From: Hydrogenophaga sp.
Lineage (GTDB): Bacteria; Pseudomonadota; Gammaproteobacteria; Burkholderiales; Burkholderiaceae_C
Reading direction: 5' to 3'
Length of the DNA stretch: 64,000 nt
NCBI RefSeq assembly: GCF_030651625.1
Contig: NZ_JAUSCF010000006.1
Location: forward strand, 186,001 to 250,000
Both the position numbers and the translations under genes were made by a program. Below, one piece after another: positions 60,562 to 64,000 of this stretch. How positions within the stretch are numbered: the stretch's first letter is position 1; every line of letters starts with the position of its first letter. The notes under the pieces were generated by a model. It was not told the origin of the DNA. It made no database searches and saw only the letters and a list, made by a program, of their open reading frames with translations.

Positions 60562-60870
60562 ATGGTTACTCCCTCCGCCAAGCAAGTGTTCATACAGGGC
60601 GTCACCCAGAGTGGTCGCACCTTTCGCCCGAGCGACTGGGCCGAACGGCTGGCGGGCGTGATGAGTTCTTTTCGACCAGGTGGTGCACAGCCGGGCAGCC
60701 ACCTGAGCTATTCCCCCTGGTGCGTGCCCAACACCATCAACGGGGTGAAATGCGTGGTGGTGCACACCGATCTGCGCGACGCAGAGCCCATGGCATGGGA
60801 CTTCGTGATGCACTTCGCCCGCGACAACGACCTGCAGGTGGCCGAGGGGTGTTTGCTCCCGGACAGATAG
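60562..60870 (+). CDS. DUF3579 family protein
   Basis: 102-residue protein: IQGVTQSGRTFRPSDWAERLAGVMSSF and EPMAWDFVMHFARDNDL match the DUF3579 family as I know it in betaproteobacteria, where it neighbours argD/argF and rpsT. The function is unknown. No transmembrane or signal segment is visible. The TAG stop is followed 3 nt later by a tandem repeat array. Confidence 0.85.
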   Translation: MVTPSAKQVFIQGVTQSGRTFRPSDWAERLAGVMSSFRPGGAQPGSHLSYSPWCVPNTINGVKCVVVHTDLRDAEPMAWDFVMHFARDNDLQVAEGCLLPDR

Positions 60871-60873
60871 GTC

Positions 60874-61207
60874 CACCCCCGCCGCGCTGCGCGCGACCCC
60901 CTCAAGGGGGCGATACCAGTGGCCCGGCAAAGCCGGTTCCACGGTATCTCTGGATGGGGCACTTCGCTCCGGAAAAGCTCAGAAGCACCCCCGCGCCGAC
61001 TTCGTCGTCACCCCCTCAAGGGGGCGATACCAGTGGCCCGGCAAAGCCGGTTCCACGGTATCTCTGGATGGGGCACTTCGCTCCGGAAAAGCTCAGAAGC
61101 ACCCCCGCGCCGACTTCGTCGTCACCCCCTCAAAAGGGGGCGATACCAGTGGCCCGGCAAAGCCGGTTCCACGGTATCTCTGGATGGGGCACTTCGCTCT
61201 GGAGGGG
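60874..61207 (+). repeat. Three tandem units of the interspersed repeat
   Basis: Units start at 60874, 60986 and 61100, with periods of 112 and 114 bp. The second and third are almost identical; the third has two extra A's in its CCCCCTCAAAAGGGGG hairpin and ends early. Each has CACCCCCGCGCCGACTTCGT (the first diverged), the C5/G5 hairpin, TGGCCCGGCAAAGCCGG, and a tail with GGATGGGGCACTTCGCTC. The array starts 3 nt after the DUF3579 stop. Confidence 0.95.
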
Positions 61208-61276
61208 GTGTGCATATCCAGCTGCTTGGTGTTTCTGGATGCCCGCGCTCCGTGTGATGGTTGTCCTTCCAGACGC

Positions 61277-61299
61277 AAAAAAGCCGTCTGGCGACGGCT
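61277..61299 (-). terminator. Rho-independent terminator of rpsT
   Basis: AGCCGTC (61282-61288) and GACGGCT (61293-61299) form a 7-bp stem with loop TGGC. On the - strand it is followed by a run of T's (61281-61277). It lies about 90 nt after the rpsT stop. Confidence 0.85.
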
Positions 61300-61387
61300 T
61301 CTTTGCTTTTGCTGGCAGCGCACCGTTTCAAACGGCAGACCCCTGGAAGGGTCCGGGCTGGTGGTCTGCCGGGGCAGACCGTGGGTG

Positions 61388-61690
61388 TCAGGCGGCGACG
61401 GTGGTGGCCAGCGTCTTGACTTTGGAAGACAGGCGGCTCTTGTCACGAGCGGCCTTGTTCTTGTGGAAGATGCCCTTGTCTGCCACGATGTCCACCACTT
61501 TTTGCATCTTCGCAAACAGTTCGGTGGCCTTTTCCTTGTCGCTAGCCAGAACGGCTTTTTCCACGTTCTTCACGGCGGTGCGGTATTTGGAGCGCAGCGA
61601 GGTGTTCGCGGCGTTGATCTTGACGTCCTGGCGGACGCGCTTGCGGCCTGAGGCCAGGCGGGGGTTCTTTTTCTTTGGCTTGGTTGCCAT
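61388..61690 (-). CDS. rpsT: 30S ribosomal protein S20
   Basis: 100-residue basic protein of the small ribosomal subunit. [18 protein letters not shown] at the start, [19 protein letters not shown] and [20 protein letters not shown] are standard S20 features. It is slightly longer than E. coli S20 (87). It is monocistronic, with its own terminator, and divergent from murJ. Confidence 0.98.
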   Translation of the reverse strand: MATKPKKKNPRLASGRKRVRQDVKINAANTSLRSKYRTAVKNVEKAVLASDKEKATELFAKMQKVVDIVADKGIFHKNKAARDKSRLSSKVKTLATTVAA

Positions 61691-61769
61691 GGTGAGTTTC
61701 CTTTACGTGTTTGGGATGATGCCAGCAAAGCCCGCGATTTTAGCATGAGCCACCATTCGCGCCGGGGGA

Positions 61770-61886
61770 GAGCTCTGCCTTGGTCCAGGGCAGCCAGGGA
61801 TCGAGCTTCGCCCGGCCACAGGCTGCGTCCCCCCTTCAAGCCGAAGGCGCCAGAAAGGGGGGAAGACGCCGCAGGCGGCGCAGGTG
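61770..61886 (-). repeat. Degenerate copy of the interspersed repeat before murJ
   Basis: On the - strand: GCGCCGCCTGCGGCGTCTTC, then CCCCCCTTTCTGGCGCCTTC, AAGGGGGG, and TGTGGCCGGGCGAAGCTCG. The order of boxes is kept but the last hairpin is broken. Unlike the other copies it does not follow a stop codon on its own strand. Confidence 0.6.
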
Positions 61887-61907
61887 GGTTCTCTTACACT
61901 CCCTGCG

Positions 61908-63473
61908 GTGACGCTGTTCAAATCCGCCTCCCTGATCTCCCTGCTGACGCTGGCGTCGCGCATCACCGGGTTGGTGCGCGAGTTGTTGATGGCATCGACC
62001 TTCGGTGCCAGCGCCCTGACCGACGCCTTCAACGTCGCCTTCCGCATTCCGAACTTTTTCCGGCGTCTGTTCGCTGAAGGCGCTTTCAGTCAGGCCTTTG
62101 TGCCGGTACTGGCTGCCGTGCGGGAGAAGGATGGTGATGCGTCCACCAAGGAGTTGGTGAACCAGATTGCCACGGTGCTTGCCTGGGCGCTGACCTTCAC
62201 CTGCATTCTGGGTGTGTTGGGTGCACCGGTGCTGGTCTGGGCCATGGCCAGCGGACTTAAACAGTCCCCCGAAGGCTTTGAGGCCGCCATTTTCATGACC
62301 CGCTGGATGTTTCCCTACATCGCCTTCATGTCACTGGTGGCGTTCTCCGCAGGCATTCTGAACACCTGGAAGCGCTTCGCGGTGCCGGCCGCCACGCCGG
62401 TGCTGCTCAATGTGGCCTTGATCGCCGCCGCCGGCTGGGGTGCGCCCTGGTTCGGCAGCATGGGCATCGAGCCCATTTACGCCATGGCCGCAGGGGTACT
62501 GCTGGGTGGGGCGCTGCAGTTGTCGGTGCAAATACCCGCCTTGCGTCGGTTGGGCATGCTGCCCCAGGTGAGTTTGCGCTGGTCGGCGCTGAGCACGGCG
62601 TGGCAGCACCCTGGCACGCGCCGCGTCACCACGCTGATGCTGCCAGCGTTGCTGGGCGTGAGCGTGGCGCAGATATCGCTGCTGATCAACACCCAGATTG
62701 CGTCGCATTTGACGGTGGGCAGCGTGAGCTGGCTCACCTATGCCGACCGGTTGATGGAGTTTCCCACCGCCATGTTGGGCGTGGCGTTGGGCGTGGTGCT
62801 GCTGCCCCAGTTGGCGGCGGCCCGGGCTGCGGACGATGCCGATCGCTACAGCGGCCTGCTGGACTGGGGTCTGCGCCTGGTGGTGCTGCTGGCGGTGCCC
62901 AGTGCGGTGGCCTTGCTGACCTTTGCCCGTCCGCTGGTCGCGGTGCTGTACCACTATGGCGCTTTCACCGATGCCGATGTGCAGCAAACGGCGCTGGCCT
63001 TGATGGGCTATGGTGCGGGCCTGATCGGGCTGATCGCCATCAAGGTGCTGGCACCCGGTTTCTATGCTCGCCAGGACATTCGCACACCCGTGAAAATCGC
63101 CATCGTGGTGCTGGTGCTGACCCAGTGCATGAATCTGGTGCTGGTCCCGTACTTTGCACACGCCGGGCTGGCGCTGGCCATCGGCATTGGCGCCATGGTC
63201 AATGCCTTGTGGCTGTTGCTGGGTCTGATCAAGCGAGGTGCCTACTCACCGTCACCCGGCTGGGGTCGCTTTGGTTTGCAGGTGGTGGCTGCCAGCGCGT
63301 TGTTGGCGGTTTTCTTGATGGCGATGACCACCCAGGTGAACTGGCTGGGTTTTGAAGGGCGCGCTCTTGGTCGCGTGGGGTTGTTGACCCTCTGTATCCT
63401 GGGGGCCGTTCTGGTGTATTTTGTGACTTTGCTGCTGTCGGGTTTGAACCTGCGCCAATTCGTCCGAAAATAG
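61908..63473 (+). CDS. murJ: Lipid II flippase MurJ
   Basis: 521-residue polytopic membrane protein (about 14 helices) that flips lipid II for peptidoglycan synthesis. SLLTLASRITGLVRELLMASTFGASALTDAF and FRIPNFFRRLFAEGAFSQAFVPV are the family hallmarks with the conserved Arg residues. I chose GTG 61908 (VTLFKSASLISLL). GTG 61884 lies at the edge of a repeat element. No Shine-Dalgarno is visible before either. A TACACT at 61895-61900 would start transcription right at the GTG, so the message might be leaderless. Confidence 0.95.
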   Translation: MTLFKSASLISLLTLASRITGLVRELLMASTFGASALTDAFNVAFRIPNFFRRLFAEGAFSQAFVPVLAAVREKDGDASTKELVNQIATVLAWALTFTCILGVLGAPVLVWAMASGLKQSPEGFEAAIFMTRWMFPYIAFMSLVAFSAGILNTWKRFAVPAATPVLLNVALIAAAGWGAPWFGSMGIEPIYAMAAGVLLGGALQLSVQIPALRRLGMLPQVSLRWSALSTAWQHPGTRRVTTLMLPALLGVSVAQISLLINTQIASHLTVGSVSWLTYADRLMEFPTAMLGVALGVVLLPQLAAARAADDADRYSGLLDWGLRLVVLLAVPSAVALLTFARPLVAVLYHYGAFTDADVQQTALALMGYGAGLIGLIAIKVLAPGFYARQDIRTPVKIAIVVLVLTQCMNLVLVPYFAHAGLALAIGIGAMVNALWLLLGLIKRGAYSPSPGWGRFGLQVVAASALLAVFLMAMTTQVNWLGFEGRALGRVGLLTLCILGAVLVYFVTLLLSGLNLRQFVRK

Positions 63474-63500
63474 CCGAACCGCTTCCACCTCCCTTCCACC

Positions 63501-64000
63501 ATGTCTGACGCCTACGACTATCTGGCGCCCACGCCTCTGGGGTACTTCGCTGCCTTGGTGGGGGATGACGAAACCTTGCCTCTGCTGGAAGCAGCCACCG
63601 CTGTGGCGCAGGACGAATACCCCGATCTTGATGTGCAGGCCGTGCTGGGTGATGTGGATCAACTGCTGGCCCGCGTGCGTCGGCGCTGTGCGTCAGAGAC
63701 CGAACAGTTGCCACGTCTGCGGCTACTGAACCAGTTTTTCTTTCATGACATGGGGTTTGGCGGCAACGTCAACAACTACTACGACCCGGACAACAGCTAT
63801 CTGAATGCTGTGTTGCGCACGCGCCGGGGAATCCCCATCACGCTGGCGGTGCTCTGGCTGGAGCTGGCCCAGGGGCTGGGGCTCAAGGCGCGTGGCGTCA
63901 ACTTCCCCGGACATTTCATGGTCAAGGTCAACTTGCCGAACGGGCAAGTGGTGATCGATCCTTTCAGTGGGCAGTCGCTCAGCCGAGAAGACCTGTCGGA
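63501..64000 (+). CDS. SirB1-type transglutaminase-like protein, 5' part
   Basis: Starts at ATG 63501, 27 nt after murJ, and runs off the window with 166 codons visible. LPRLRLLNQFFFHDMGFGGNVNNYYDPDNSYLNAVL and RRGIPITLAVLWLELAQGLGL match the SirB1 N-terminal transglutaminase-like family. VNFPGHFMVKV and VIDPFSGQSLSREDL also fit. The function of the family is not established. The C-terminus lies outside the window. Confidence 0.88.
   Translation, partial: MSDAYDYLAPTPLGYFAALVGDDETLPLLEAATAVAQDEYPDLDVQAVLGDVDQLLARVRRRCASETEQLPRLRLLNQFFFHDMGFGGNVNNYYDPDNSYLNAVLRTRRGIPITLAVLWLELAQGLGLKARGVNFPGHFMVKVNLPNGQVVIDPFSGQSLSREDLS

Larger units (their letters stand above)
60871..61387. other. 517-bp region between the DUF3579 gene and rpsT
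   Basis: The first 337 bp are the three-unit repeat array. The rest contains the rpsT terminator (61277-61299) and about 140 bp without recognisable features. The open frames here are translations of the repeat and are not genes. Confidence 0.8.

Noticed and set aside
60874-61207. Regularly spaced repeats that could suggest a CRISPR array
   Set aside because: The whole 112-114-bp unit is repeated, with no unique spacers, and the same boxes occur singly after other genes. No cas genes are present.
60513-61748. 411-codon + strand frame spanning the repeat array and rpsT
   Set aside because: It shadows the DUF3579 gene, reads the three repeat units as repeated peptides and crosses rpsT antisense.

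Overview
The window is a gene-dense (about 60 genes), high-GC chromosomal segment of a betaproteobacterium. Gene order and protein sequences point to Burkholderiales, family Comamonadaceae (Hydrogenophaga/Acidovorax-like). This is an inference from recognised sequences, not a database match. I see no rRNA, tRNA, IS element, prophage, CRISPR array or plasmid gene. The content is almost entirely core metabolism and housekeeping.

Region 1 (1-16942, all + strand): end of fabH, then fabD-fabG-acpP-fabF (fatty acid synthesis), a small membrane protein, the rpoE-rseA-rseB-mucD envelope-stress module, and the lepA-lepB-DUF4845-rnc-era-recO-pdxJ-acpS-nagZ translation/processing string. A 507-bp gap before lepA holds a promoter-like sequence and a strong intrinsic terminator. 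Region 2 (16965-31468, - strand): lysR-leuC-(entericidin-like lipoprotein)-leuD-leuB, asd, fimV, truA, trpF-trpB-trpA, accD and a LON-domain gene.

Region 3 (31628-46666) is a TCA-cycle supercluster: gltA, sdhE, sdhBADC and a GntR regulator on the - strand, divergent from mdh, a CitE-like lyase gene, acnB, a collagen-like lipoprotein, a DUF3309 peptide and acnA on the + strand. A 12-bp palindrome lies in the gntR/mdh divergent promoter and recurs only once more in the window, near 60459.

Region 4 (46721-53855, + strand): membrane-anchored trypsin-like protease, moxR-DUF58-vWA (Bat-like) genes, a FAD monooxygenase, a Bug-type binding protein and a tiny lipoprotein. Region 5 (53899-60281, - strand): kynB-kynU-kynA (tryptophan to anthranilate), an RlmI-like methyltransferase, a YkgJ-like cysteine-cluster protein, argF and argD. 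Region 6 (60562-64000): DUF3579 gene (+), rpsT (-), murJ (+) and the start of a SirB1-type transglutaminase-like gene (+), cut by the window edge.

The most unusual structure is a family of modular GC-rich intergenic repeats. At seven loci they begin 0-11 nt after a stop codon and always point the same way as the gene they follow, often between genes of one operon. One locus holds three tandem units and another two. The annotated starts are my choices where several in-frame starts exist; these cases are flagged.
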